Of a stretch of DNA of 64,000 nt, positions 40,901-44,512 are shown piece after piece. The DNA is from Patiria miniata (Eukaryota; Echinodermata; Asteroidea; Valvatida; Asterinidae). Each line of letters begins with the position of its first letter. The stretch's first letter is position 1. The notes beneath the pieces were generated by a model, which saw only the letters and a list, made by a program, of their open reading frames with translations, searched no databases and was not told the DNA's origin. The stretch is taken from contig NW_024037057.1 in NCBI RefSeq assembly GCF_015706575.1, forward strand, positions 8,985,203-9,049,202, read 5' to 3'. The position numbers and the translations under genes were made by a program.

Positions 40901-40982
40901 GTCAGATCTGAGGCAACTTAACCAGATAGTCGCGATTATGAGGAGGAAACTCGGCAGACAAAACAGCTCATCTTTAACTTGA
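1824..40982 (+). CDS. Giant mosaic GRL101-like adhesion-type LGR G-protein coupled receptor (42-exon model)
   Basis: Joining 42 exons at GT-AG sites gives 7845 nt, divisible by three, about 2614 residues, with no phase conflict. Exon starts-ends: 1824-1902, 7630-7776, 18526-18642, 19190-19312, 19494-19607, 21329-21658, 22039-22071, 23119-23408, 23528-23672, 23832-24157, 24452-24596, 25284-25621, 25837-25984, 26292-26708, 26801-26914, 27500-27669, 27880-28018, 28689-28851, 29243-29487, 29782-30168, 30544-30987, 31387-31596, 32019-32103, 32370-32542, 32717-32773, 33276-33530, 33690-33806, 34284-34400, 34607-34744, 34965-35081, 35405-35521, 35676-35784, 35985-36098, 36209-36280, 36575-36646, 37137-37208, 37546-37617, 37840-37911, 38303-38374, 38488-39482, 40449-40651, 40791-40982. 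The LDLa-LRR-7TM core is the GRL101/RXFP plan; the outer kringle, PAN, discoidin, lectin, EGF and CUB modules are additions. It would sit in the plasma membrane with a large extracellular N-terminus. It could in reality be two genes split near 25200, where an alternative signal-peptide start exists. Ligand is unknown. Confidence 0.7.
2498..2653 (-). CDS. Candidate antisense exon of an unidentified gene
   Basis: On the minus strand this 156-nt block is open and is bounded by a good acceptor (TTGCCCAG) and a good donor (GTAAGTTG), both in phase 1. It encodes about 52 residues, including [20 protein letters not shown], which vaguely recalls the 'STxWxS' strip of laminin N-terminal-like domains. 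The family is not certain. No partner exon is recognised nearby, so it may be a lone exon of a nested gene, an old exon fossil or a chance match. Confidence 0.3.
4996..5020. repeat. Short tandem GGTTGGCCGC repeat
   Basis: The unit GTTGGCCGCG is repeated about two and a half times in a row. It is a small local duplication in intron 1. Confidence 0.6.
5542..5878. mobile_element. hAT-like MITE with 8-bp target duplication
   Basis: The element spans 5550-5870 (321 bp). Its ends are exact inverted repeats, CAAGGGCGGATCCAG on the left and CTGGATCCGCCCTTG on the right, flanked by an identical 8-bp direct repeat GTAGCAAT (5542-5549 and 5871-5878). An 8-bp duplication is the hallmark of hAT transposition. 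The interior has long G and C runs and no transposase, so it is non-autonomous. The open frames across it are accidental. Confidence 0.85.
7630..7776 (+). CDS. Exon 2: first half of kringle 1
   Basis: It encodes [20 protein letters not shown] followed by GPCLPW, matching the kringle pattern C...Y.GT.S......C.PW. It holds kringle cysteines 1 and 2. Both splice sites are phase 1. The second half is exon 3, 10.7 kb downstream. Kringles are disulphide-bonded binding modules seen in clotting and receptor proteins. Confidence 0.85.
9844..10060 (+). repeat. Dispersed repeat, copy in plus orientation
   Basis: Text such as ATGAAAATCGGACTC, CACGTGACCGGTC and GCATGAGCATGCGC recurs in reverse complement at about 15290-15470. 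It is likely a short transposon or SINE copy. Family not identified. GTATGAAAATCGGACTC-like text is itself duplicated in tandem near 9858-9890. Confidence 0.55.
11060..11515. repeat. Quasi-palindromic AGAGATATCTCTATT array
   Basis: Across about 450 bp the text is built almost only from variants of TAGAGATATCTCTATT and TAGAAATAGAGATA, in both orientations, broken by single substitutions. Almost any part can pair with another, so the region is rich in small hairpins. The period is irregular, around 20-40 bp. It is not a clean satellite; origin unknown. Confidence 0.8.
12109..12326. mobile_element. TA-flanked MITE (Tc1/mariner-like)
   Basis: The element 12111-12324 begins CACTCTAAAAACTTT and ends AAAGTTTTTGCAGTG, with further inverted complementarity inwards (TTAGCAATTAAACACT against AGTGTTTAATTGCTAA, and TTTGTAAACATG against CATGTTTACAAA). 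TA dinucleotides flank both ends, as Tc1/mariner elements leave. It carries no coding region. Confidence 0.7.
13211..13358. mobile_element. Small hAT-like MITE related to the one at 5550
   Basis: Ends are CATTGGCGGATCCAG and CTGGATCCGCCACTG, inverted repeats sharing the GGCGGATCCAG core with the 5550-5870 element. The interior is C/G-run rich in the same way. A clear 8-bp flanking duplication is not visible, so the exact ends are uncertain. Confidence 0.65.
13783..13975 (+). mobile_element. tRNA-derived SINE
   Basis: An A-box-like TGGCCTCGTGGTCCG and a perfect-looking B box GGTTCGAGTCC (about 13836-13846) are spaced as in tRNA-derived SINEs, followed by a non-tRNA body. It does not fold into a full tRNA and has no anticodon stem in register, so it is a retroposon and not a tRNA gene. 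Confidence 0.6.
14380..14475 (+). mobile_element. 3' end of a non-LTR retroposon or SINE
   Basis: The text AAAGCGCTATATAAGTATCTG followed by TTATTATTATTA is the kind of 3' tail found on many deuterostome SINE/LINE families. No reverse transcriptase is present upstream. The 5' border cannot be set. Confidence 0.4.
14900..15115. repeat. Degenerate spaced repeat CTGCTCAATCCAAC
   Basis: Five variants of the 14-base core CTGCTCAATCCAAC occur at irregular 35-60 bp spacing within about 215 bp (near 14917, 14949, 14982, 15030 and 15085), with variable sequence between them. It is either a decayed tandem repeat or a cluster of binding sites. Confidence 0.5.
15290..15470 (-). repeat. Dispersed repeat, copy in minus orientation
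   Basis: Reverse-complement match to 9844-10060, including GACCGGTCACGT, GCGCATGC, AGCATGAATTTAGG and GATTTTCATA. The two copies lie 5.4 kb apart in opposite orientation in the same intron. Confidence 0.55.
15840..16090. promoter_or_regulatory. CpG-dense patch with a CRE-like site
   Basis: Within AT-rich intron DNA this 250-bp patch is unusually rich in CGCG and GCGC and has inverted text (GCGCACTTC near 15891 and GAAGTGCGCGC near 16044). It includes a TGACGTCA palindrome at about 15963, the consensus CREB/ATF site. It could be an enhancer, an internal promoter or a CpG-rich MITE. Confidence 0.3.
17779..17998. repeat. Interstitial telomere-like CCCTAA block inside inverted repeats
   Basis: Two runs of CCCTAA (about 17847-17886 and 17919-17946) each lead into the same text GGGAGTAACACAATCTAGGT. 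The whole is bounded by inverted CTATGTTCCGAC (17800) and GTCGGAACATAG (17969-17980), and ACCGTTTCAGC occurs just outside on both sides (17779 and 17988), like a target duplication. CCCTAA/TTAGGG is the telomere repeat of most deuterostomes. Confidence 0.75.
18110..18365 (-). mobile_element. tRNA-derived SINE, same family as 31632-31920
   Basis: Reverse complement of the element at 31632-31920: shared GGATTCGAACC box, the GCTAATGCTGGTACCATTCA stretch, the GCATTCCATCC stretch and the TGAGAATATTTC stretch. The B box read on minus is GGTTCGAATCC. It lies in intron 2 just upstream of kringle exon 3. Confidence 0.75.
18526..18642 (+). CDS. Exon 3: second half of kringle 1
   Basis: It encodes [20 protein letters not shown] and ends EYCRVPPCN, matching the kringle C-terminal pattern NYCRNPDG....WCYT....WEYC.IP.C. 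Kringle cysteines 3-6 are all present, so kringle 1 is complete once joined to exon 2. Phase 1 at both ends. Confidence 0.9.
19190..19607 (+). CDS. Exons 4-5: kringle 2
   Basis: Exon 4 (19190-19312) encodes [20 protein letters not shown] and YSCMNW, the first kringle half. Exon 5 (19494-19607) encodes [16 protein letters not shown] and DFCGVIPQ, the second half. The last cysteine codon would straddle the exon 5 donor (CAAT|GT). With the acceptor used at 21329 it becomes serine, so either kringle 2 lacks its sixth cysteine or a small exon has been missed. Phase 1 joints. Confidence 0.85.
20095..20600. repeat. Degenerate array of TTCGTGAAAACG-type units
   Basis: Text of the form AAATTCGCxCCTTCGTGAAAACG recurs about seven times with drift in both orientations (for example near 20097, 20140, 20275, 20320, 20385, 20430 and 20570). 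It is an imperfect minisatellite or nested element in the kringle-PAN intron. The open frames across it are by-products. Confidence 0.5.
21329..21658 (+). CDS. Exon 6: PAN/apple domain
   Basis: The exon encodes about 110 residues with [17 protein letters not shown], then [14 protein letters not shown] and KCILTNES, the order of a PAN_1 domain (C...C...F.CRSFEY...C.LS). PAN modules bind proteins or sugars and often follow kringles, as in the HGF/plasminogen family. The acceptor AAGGCAG|CAAATAG at 21329 was chosen because it restores phase 1. A GCAG at 21353 would break phase. Confidence 0.8.
22039..22071 (+). CDS. Exon 7: 33-nt microexon
   Basis: Between a strong T-tract acceptor (TTTTTTTCAG) and donor (GTAAGAGC) lie 33 bases encoding [11 protein letters not shown]. 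It is phase 1 at both ends, so it can be included or skipped without changing frame. It supplies a cysteine between the PAN domain and the first discoidin domain. Confidence 0.6.
22367..22762. mobile_element. Harbinger-like MITE, copy 1
   Basis: The element 22370-22759 (390 bp) is flanked by TTA on both sides (22367-22369, 22760-22762). It begins GGCAAAAAAAC...TCGGTCTCTGGTCAG and ends CTGACCAGAGACCGA...TTTTTGGCC. A TTA duplication with GGCC ends fits PIF/Harbinger. No transposase inside. Two more copies lie at 26941 and 45551. Confidence 0.8.
23119..23672 (+). CDS. Exons 8-9: discoidin (F5/8 type C) domain 1
   Basis: Exon 8 (23119-23408) starts [17 protein letters not shown] and contains [20 protein letters not shown] and FNVSYSQDG, the usual discoidin strands (C...ITASS, W.QV.....VT.V.TQG, ...Y..DG). 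Exon 9 (23528-23672) ends with ARIVRIIP-type text ([11 protein letters not shown]) and VAVFGC, the closing cysteine. About 145 residues, the normal size. The internal intron is phase 0, flanking introns phase 1. Such domains bind lipids, glycans or proteins. Confidence 0.92.
23832..24596 (+). CDS. Exons 10-11: discoidin domain 2
   Basis: Exon 10 (23832-24157) encodes [40 protein letters not shown] and [10 protein letters not shown]; exon 11 (24452-24596) encodes [14 protein letters not shown] and ends VDFVGC. Same exon plan as discoidin 1 (phase 1 - 0 - 1), so the three discoidin units probably arose by tandem duplication of an exon pair. Confidence 0.92.
24718..24999. mobile_element. Near-perfect foldback element
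   Basis: Left arm 24718-24830 and right arm 24887-24999 are reverse complements over 113 bp with only about two mismatches. They are separated by a 56-bp loop. The ends read GGTAACACCATGTGG and its complement. The near-identity implies a recent insertion or an actively maintained hairpin. CCACTTTGCTGAT lies both 5' of the element (near 24656) and directly after it (near 24998), but the left copy is about 50 bp from the arm, so the target duplication is unclear. Family not identified. Confidence 0.85.
25211..25283 (+). promoter_or_regulatory. Possible alternative first exon: in-frame signal peptide
   Basis: An ATG at 25211, 12 bases after an in-frame stop, opens a frame running straight into discoidin domain 3. 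It encodes [20 protein letters not shown] and then PVHIA: a basic residue, a long hydrophobic core and a plausible cleavage site just before the domain's first cysteine. It may be an alternative start that yields a shorter receptor. The caution is that a T-rich splice acceptor tract naturally encodes F and L. Confidence 0.4.
25284..25984 (+). CDS. Exons 12-13: discoidin domain 3
   Basis: Exon 12 (25284-25621) encodes [40 protein letters not shown] and [11 protein letters not shown]. Exon 13 (25837-25984) encodes [11 protein letters not shown] and ends RVEILGC. This is the most canonical of the three, with the classic LGMESG..I.D.Q opening. Phases 1 - 0 - 1 as in its neighbours. Confidence 0.92.
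26292..26708 (+). CDS. Exon 14: C-type lectin-like domain 1
   Basis: A single 139-residue exon with [13 protein letters not shown] at the start, then [48 protein letters not shown] and ATMCQK, which follow the lectin fold order. The sugar-site motifs EPN and WND are absent, so calcium-dependent sugar binding is unlikely. Phase 1 at both ends. Confidence 0.85.
26801..26914 (+). CDS. Exon 15: calcium-binding EGF domain
   Basis: It encodes [20 protein letters not shown] followed by [18 protein letters not shown]. The DINEC opening, the N after the third/fourth cysteine region and YYCTC are the calcium-binding EGF signature. All six cysteines are present. Phase 1-1, 38 residues. Confidence 0.95.
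26938..27355. mobile_element. Harbinger-like MITE, copy 2
   Basis: The element 26941-27352 (412 bp), flanked by TTA on both sides, has ends GGCCAAAAAA...TCGGTCTCTGGTCAG and CTGACCAGAGACCGA...TTTTGGCC. It shares nearly all its interior with copy 1, and carries an extra internal tandem copy of CAAAGTTCCGGAATTGACGC near its left end. It lies just after EGF exon 15 in the intron. Confidence 0.85.
27500..28018 (+). CDS. Exons 16-17: divergent C-type lectin-like domain 2
   Basis: Exon 16 (27500-27669) encodes [27 protein letters not shown] and [20 protein letters not shown]. Exon 17 (27880-28018) encodes [20 protein letters not shown] and ends [10 protein letters not shown]. The W-N-G, DDC and PFVC elements match the C-terminal half of a C-type lectin fold, but the middle loop is short. 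About 103 residues. Assignment as a degenerate lectin domain is an inference. Confidence 0.65.
28689..29487 (+). CDS. Exons 18-19: CUB domain 1
   Basis: Exon 18 (28689-28851) encodes [30 protein letters not shown] and the start of the next strand. Exon 19 (29243-29487) encodes [30 protein letters not shown] and GFVAFYEMI, the usual CUB order. The internal intron is phase 2, unlike the phase-1 borders. About 136 residues. Confidence 0.8.
29047..29135 (-). mobile_element. tRNA-derived SINE fragment, reverse orientation
   Basis: Read on minus it shows TAGCTCAGTTGATGGATC (A-box side) and GGTTCCACTCCGGCTC (B-box side) with tRNA-like spacing. It lies in the intron splitting CUB 1 and ends close to text that resembles the SINE piece at 1127-1215. 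Confidence 0.55.
29782..30168 (+). CDS. Exon 20: CUB domain 2
   Basis: It encodes [66 protein letters not shown] and GFRAEYTV. This is a textbook CUB with its four cysteines, of normal length. The acceptor CCAAAG|AT at 29782 keeps frame; the GCAG seven bases later gives an immediate stop. Confidence 0.92.
30544..30987 (+). CDS. Exon 21: CUB domain 3
   Basis: It encodes [58 protein letters not shown] and GFYAVYQ, matching CUB strands and the Y-D-G calcium-region motif. It ends with a short acidic linker. High third-position GC marks it clearly as coding against the AT-rich introns. Confidence 0.94.
31387..32542 (+). CDS. Exons 22-24: C-type lectin domain 3
   Basis: Exon 22 (31387-31596) encodes [20 protein letters not shown] and [11 protein letters not shown]; exon 23 (32019-32103) encodes [18 protein letters not shown]; exon 24 (32370-32542) encodes LEDCTMI, NWHDVSC and RQFICKK. 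These are the standard elements of a long-form C-type lectin fold, with NWHD at the WND position. The EPN-type motif is replaced, so sugar binding is uncertain. Phases 1-1-2-1. Confidence 0.92.
31632..31920 (+). mobile_element. tRNA-derived SINE
   Basis: It opens GTGGCCTAGTGGTTAGG (A box) and has GGTTCGAATCC (B box, about 31686-31696), then a body shared in reverse complement with 18110-18365. It lies in the intron between the first two exons of the third lectin domain. The long minus-strand open frame over it is not a gene. Confidence 0.8.
32717..32773 (+). CDS. Exon 25: short Ser/Thr linker
   Basis: 57 nt, phase 1-1, encoding [19 protein letters not shown]. It has no domain and is rich in serine and threonine, a likely O-glycosylated spacer between the third lectin domain and the LDLa stack. 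It can be skipped in frame. Confidence 0.6.
32861..33051. mobile_element. TA-flanked MITE with CACTGTAAAA ends
   Basis: The element 32863-33049 starts CACTGTAAAAC and ends TTTTACAGTG, with TA on both sides. Its interior holds repeated GGGTAA-type text. Such CACTGTAAA...TTTACAGTG elements are common non-autonomous Tc1/mariner-type transposons in marine animals. Confidence 0.75.
33276..35521 (+). CDS. Exons 26-31: stack of LDL-receptor class A modules
   Basis: Six phase 1-1 exons: 33276-33530 (a partial [13 protein letters not shown] piece plus a full module ending [10 protein letters not shown]), 33690-33806 ([14 protein letters not shown]...DSTDESLC), 34284-34400 ([20 protein letters not shown]), 34607-34744 ([17 protein letters not shown]..., divergent), 34965-35081 ([20 protein letters not shown]) and 35405-35521 ([20 protein letters not shown]). 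Modules 1, 2, 5 and 6 keep the C-terminal acidic calcium motif. Modules 3 and 4 deviate, and module 4 may no longer bind calcium. In RXFP receptors the LDLa module is needed for activation. Confidence 0.92.
33874..34086. mobile_element. Inverted-repeat MITE in the LDLa intron
   Basis: The left end GCACATTTCAGACCCATGGT and the right end CTGCTGCCACCAAGAGTCTG...GCAGACTCG text are inverted repeats of about 45-50 bp with a few mismatches, continuing inwards as TTTACTTGGC against GCCAAGTAA. A second partial left end (ACTCTTGGTGGCAGC) sits just before it at 33838. Family and target duplication not resolved. Confidence 0.65.
35676..35784 (+). CDS. Exon 32: LRR N-terminal cap
   Basis: It encodes [20 protein letters not shown] and then [13 protein letters not shown]. 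The CP.GC.C....V.C.G cysteine pattern is the LRRNT cap that opens leucine-rich repeat arrays. It begins in phase 1 and ends in phase 2, after which all LRR exons use phase 2, as in vertebrate LGR/RXFP genes. Confidence 0.9.
35985..38374 (+). CDS. Exons 33-39: leucine-rich repeats
   Basis: Seven exons: 35985-36098, 36209-36280, 36575-36646, 37137-37208, 37546-37617, 37840-37911, 38303-38374. Six are exactly 72 nt, one 24-residue repeat each (for example [19 protein letters not shown]). This one-repeat-per-exon, phase 2-2 plan is the signature of LGR-type receptor genes. The first (35985-36098) is longer and carries TRRRRD, a possible furin site, before its repeat. The array would form the ligand-binding solenoid. 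Confidence 0.93.
36786..37086 (-). repeat. GGGAGACA element, copy A
   Basis: Reverse complement of blocks at about 62975-63240 and 63290-63595. It has several GGGAGACA/TGTCTCCC motifs at one end, then a shared body with TTGTTGC(T/C)CGTGGTCTAA, ACATACCGAAATTCGTGG and AAGGACAAGGGAATATTGG. It sits in an LRR intron of the first receptor. Class not identified. Confidence 0.7.
38488..39482 (+). CDS. Exon 40: hinge and seven-transmembrane domain
   Basis: It encodes the hinge ([13 protein letters not shown]) and a full rhodopsin-family 7TM bundle of the GRL101/LGR type: GNTLVLLYR (TM1), [20 protein letters not shown] (TM2), LCKLAG (TM3 cysteine), [11 protein letters not shown] (TM3 end), [11 protein letters not shown] (TM6) and NSALNPYLY (TM7). 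The DRL triad, CWxP and NPxxY are all kept, so G-protein coupling is plausible. Reading past the donor at 39483 gives a short tail stopping at 39502. Splicing to 40449 gives a longer one. Confidence 0.95.
39635..39996. mobile_element. hAT-like MITE, third relative
   Basis: The element about 39643-39988 has ends GGGGCGGATCCAG and CTGTAGATCCGCCAT, sharing the GGCGGATC core of the 5550 and 13211 elements. Flanks TAATGGTA and GAATGGTA differ at one of eight bases, consistent with an old 8-bp target duplication. It is in the intron between the 7TM exon and the tail exons. Confidence 0.6.
40449..40982 (+). CDS. Exons 41-42: kinase-like cytoplasmic tail
   Basis: Exon 41 (40449-40651) and exon 42 (40791-40982, stop TGA) add about 131 residues after TM7. 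The tail contains [17 protein letters not shown], which lines up with the kinase catalytic loop LHSKGI(V)HRDIKPxNIL, and [16 protein letters not shown], which resembles the kinase SDVWSLG helix. The catalytic-loop aspartate position is kept, but the H-R, Lys and Asn positions are changed and there is no DFG, so an active kinase is not expected. Phases 1-0 join cleanly. The kinase resemblance is my inference. Confidence 0.7.
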
Positions 40983-41412
40983 AACTTTTGTCTGGTGATC
41001 TTCATCAATGGTGTGACACGGCGGTTGATTCGGGCGCAACTGAGCGCGAGATGTGACAGTTTACAACGAGATTAGTGCGAGAAATCGAAGCTTCTGTGTC
41101 TTTCAAGAAACGTAAAGTATATGTGGAACGTCCTCGTCCAGATCGTTGACTGTCCTCGCGGACAGACCGCAAAAAGTTCCTAAAAGCCTTCATGTCTCTT
41201 AAATTGACGTCAAATTTTATTTTAAATGTTTTTTATCTTAACGTCCCCACGACCTATAGTTTATATTGCTATATGGGAAGATAAGCGAGTCAGGGTTTGG
41301 TACCAAGGCGTTGATATATCACAAGATGACGGTGCTTTGATCTTTCAGCGCCATGCAGGAGCATGGTACTCCTCGTGACCGATATTCAGTATCCTATATT
41401 TAGGAACCCCCG

Positions 41413-42095
41413 CGAAAATGAAATGGGGTGAAATTAAACCACCTGGTGAACAGGCTAAATAAAAAATAAATACACACTATTTCTTAATGTATCTTTCTAC
41501 AACGGGGTTCAGTGGTCGTCACATAAAGTACGAAAGAGTTGTGTTATTTCTCTGATCTTTAGAAACTGAAATGTAAAGAACAAGTTTAAGGATGAAAATA
41601 CACTTACAAATTAAGAGGGTGTAAACATTCATTTATATAGATATATGAAATATTTGCTTTTCATGCGAGCTAATTACAGTTATATTAAACTTACTATTGA
41701 AATGTCAGAAAACATGTCTAAATGGCGTAGCTACAAACATCAACAATAACCTTAAAATGAATTGGGATGAAATTAAACTACCTGATGATCTATGAACAGG
41801 CTAAATTAAAAATAAATGCACACTAGGATCTCTTGATTTATCTTTCTACAACGGGGTTCAATGTTCGTCACAAAGTACGAAAGAGTAGTGTTATTAATTT
41901 CTCTGATCATTAGAAACTGAAATGTAAAGAACAAGTTTAAGGATGAAATTCACTTACAAATTGAGAGAGTGTAAATATTCATTTATATATATGTTATGAA
42001 ATATTTTCTTTTTATGCGAGCATACAATTTATAACTAACTATTGAAATATCACAAAACATGTCTCAATGCCGTAGCTACAAACATCAATAATCAC
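41413..42095. repeat. Internal tandem duplication (about 340 bp x 2)
   Basis: Both halves carry ACAACGGGGTTCA, CGTCACA, GAAATGTAAAGAACAAG and TAGCTACAAACATCAA in the same order, with small indels. Unit B of the segmental duplication has only one copy (about 44935-45310). No coding sequence. Confidence 0.85.
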
Positions 42096-42761
42096 CTTAA
42101 TTCTGTAGCAATTAACTGCATCCAAACAGTTTTCTTCTGTAATTCTACTGAAAAATTCAATTCGAAACCGAGTAATCTTGACGTATTTTGTTATGGCTTG
42201 CCAAATTGGAACAAAGCAATACCATTCTTGGCGCAATCTGTGAAGGTACACGTTCCCATCTGCAATCATTATTAAAACTAATAACTGCTATAATTGCCTG
42301 CAATTGGTGCGATAAAATGTTACAGACAAAAATGATGAACATTACCGTGGTTAATCTTTGTCGCGACTAGTCGTTAAAAAAGTTGCTAGGATACGATACA
42401 CTGAGCTACAACTACGTTATTACAAAATCGACGAAACCACAACAAAGCATCAACAAATAAGTCATAACTCTAAATGTGATGCTTCAAACCTTTGATGTTG
42501 CTATTATGTACTAATGATGATAATTAAAACACAGCTGATGAACAAAACATTAAATTTATTTAAAGATCACAGACATTTCCCGGACAGTCTTCTTGTGTCA
42601 ACTCCTTCAGTTTAGTTTCTATCTGTGGTGACTAGTCTTGCTAATATAACTCGACCTCCACTAAGAATGTTCAAAATGTGCTGAAGTGAAAACCACAATG
42701 TTAAAATGATTTAATTGAAAGATTTCACAAAAATGTCACAATGTCCATGCAGATACAGTTC

Positions 42762-43511
42762 TTACTTCTCGTAGAAGAAACAGTTCTCCTGATTGCCGAT
42801 CCCATTACCGTCAGCCTCGTAGAGATTTGCGTGGTTCAGTTGACAGATCATTACTCCATCGGTCTCCTCGAAGAGATTGAAGGAGTGGCACAGAGGCTCT
42901 GCCCAACACGCAAAGCCACACCTTTCAAAGCCTCCGACTTGAAAACTCTTGATCTCGTGGTTGAGTAGACACATCTGCGGTACGTGGATGAATCGAGTAG
43001 GTAACCGGCAGTGCCCAGCTAAGGCAGCTTTCATTTCACAGGCAGCAAAGTAAAGAACCTTGCAAATCCTGTCACCCCAATGTCCACCAAAGTCTTCGGA
43101 AATCCTGACGCAATCTTCGTTTTTGCCATTGCTTGGTTCCCCGTCTCCCCAGTCAGTGTAATCGTGATAAACCGTTTCACCTTCACACGTTAAGTGTCTG
43201 CCATTTGTCTTTCTGCAACCGATCCACAACTGTAATTTGTCAGATGCCGCGCCCGTTTCGTCCATCAATTTCTTCATTTCTCTCCAAATGAAGTCATTCT
43301 CTTCCTGTGAATTGGGAACGACCATAGCGGCGCCACGCCTAGCGCACTCGGTCGAGGCGTCGGTGTAATACATCCTACCAGGCAGCAAGGTGTAGCAGGA
43401 TTCTTGCCACTTAAGCCACCCGGGAGGGCAGATGGCTCCATGATGATCAAAAGCTTCGCCCTTCACAAAAACAACCAAAGTGAAGAGAACACAAACAGAA
43501 AACGCCGTCAT
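42762..43511 (-). CDS. Secreted C-type lectin with PAN domain, copy 1 (intronless)
   Basis: Single open frame of 249 residues on minus. The ATG at 43511 is chosen because it starts a signal peptide (MTAFSVCVLFTLVVFVKG). An upstream non-ATG extension is unlikely. The lectin domain follows: CPPGWLKWQESCYTL, DASTECARRGAAMVVP, LWIGCRK, WGDGEPSNGKNEDC and HWGDRICK. EPS and WGD sit at the EPN and WND sugar-site positions. The second half has about 80 residues, CLLNHEIKSFQVGGFERCGF, CWAEPLCHSFNL, ICQLNHANL, typical of a PAN/apple module. Likely a secreted sugar-binding protein of innate immune type. It lies in tail-to-tail space between the two receptors and is duplicated at 46291. No intron in the coding part, though a 5' UTR intron could end near 43562. 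Confidence 0.92.
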   Translation of the reverse strand: MTAFSVCVLFTLVVFVKGEAFDHHGAICPPGWLKWQESCYTLLPGRMYYTDASTECARRGAAMVVPNSQEENDFIWREMKKLMDETGAASDKLQLWIGCRKTNGRHLTCEGETVYHDYTDWGDGEPSNGKNEDCVRISEDFGGHWGDRICKVLYFAACEMKAALAGHCRLPTRFIHVPQMCLLNHEIKSFQVGGFERCGFACWAEPLCHSFNLFEETDGVMICQLNHANLYEADGNGIGNQENCFFYEK

Positions 43512-44325
43512 TCTTAGAATGAATTTTGAAGTGTTTATGATTAAGCAGAGTGCAAACTCTCTCTGCAAAATAACTGAAGGTAGGCCTATAAGTTAAACCT
43601 CTGCTCCAATGTCACAGGGTGAGCGTTATGCTGCGACTTGGACAAGATGTCATCTGCGTGCCAGTTATACAGGAATACCAATTTGGTTCCTAGCTGTCCC
43701 TGAGGCCCAATGAAAGGAATACAAACACGTTGCCATAGCAAGTCTCCTTTGTTGTGGACCGTTGCTAAGAGACGACGGAAAACCTCATCTTGCAGCTAGA
43801 TTAAGTATCGATTTCTGTAACTATTCAGGGTAAATCTGTCACTCAGCTAGCTACGCTTTACTAATTGAAGTGACGAATCTAATAACGTCACGACGAAGTT
43901 CATGATCGAATAACAATAGCGCCAGTCCTTCAGGATATCAATTAGTGGCATTGTATATAATTTGAATTTGATTGCCAGCAGCTGCATTTCAAATTTAATC
44001 TTCTCTTCGTTCCAGAAATGTCAGAAAACAAAGCATAGAATGCCTAGGGTATGAATGAACCATTGTGTAACGAAAAGCCCCAACCAGTCGTTACGGTAAC
44101 CGGTAATTTGGCTCTGAGTGACGTCAAGGCTTTTGGTGAAGAGTTGTGAGCTTTGAAACAAAATCGTAGATTAGATTTACTTTAAATTGTATTCAATTAA
44201 CAAAAATAGTTCATCGTTAATGCTTGCAATTGCACTAACTTGAGATTACGAATTAGCCTATGTGCGTATTCGCACTGTAGTGAAATGCATACAGTTTATA
44301 AAGAGTTTTTTGTGTCTAAAATCAG

Positions 44326-44512
44326 GTTGAAAATTCATCAACTATGGGTGTCACGTGGTGTTTGGAGCTGCTCATGCCCAAAGGCTGGGGCATTGTTCGT
44401 CGTATACGTTGAGGGCGCCAGCACAGACGCTTTTGAGTCAGATCTGAGGCAGCTTAACCAAATAGTTGCGGTTATGAGGAGGAAACTCGACAGACACACC
44501 ATCTCATCGTAG
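44326..44512 (+). pseudogene. Decayed second copy of the receptor's last tail exon
   Basis: Homologous to exon 42 (40791-40982), beginning after a usable acceptor (AAAATCAG). It reads GVTWCLELLMPK, then a one-base insertion near 44381 shifts frame relative to the parent, and later [20 protein letters not shown] matches in another frame. If spliced to exon 41 it would give a shortened tail. The insertion supports decay since duplication. Confidence 0.8.

Larger units (their letters stand above)
40785..44180. repeat. Segmental duplication, unit A
   Basis: The unit runs from the last receptor exon through the minus-strand lectin gene and about 600 bp of its upstream region. It is colinear with unit B (44326 to about 47570). 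Within it a roughly 340-bp stretch is tandemly doubled (41413-41750 and 41757-42095), a doubling missing from unit B. Confidence 0.85.

Noticed and set aside
43509-43568. Extended start of the lectin genes at 43568 and 47130
   Set aside because: The first codon is TTG, not ATG. The ATG 19 codons later begins a proper signal peptide in both copies.
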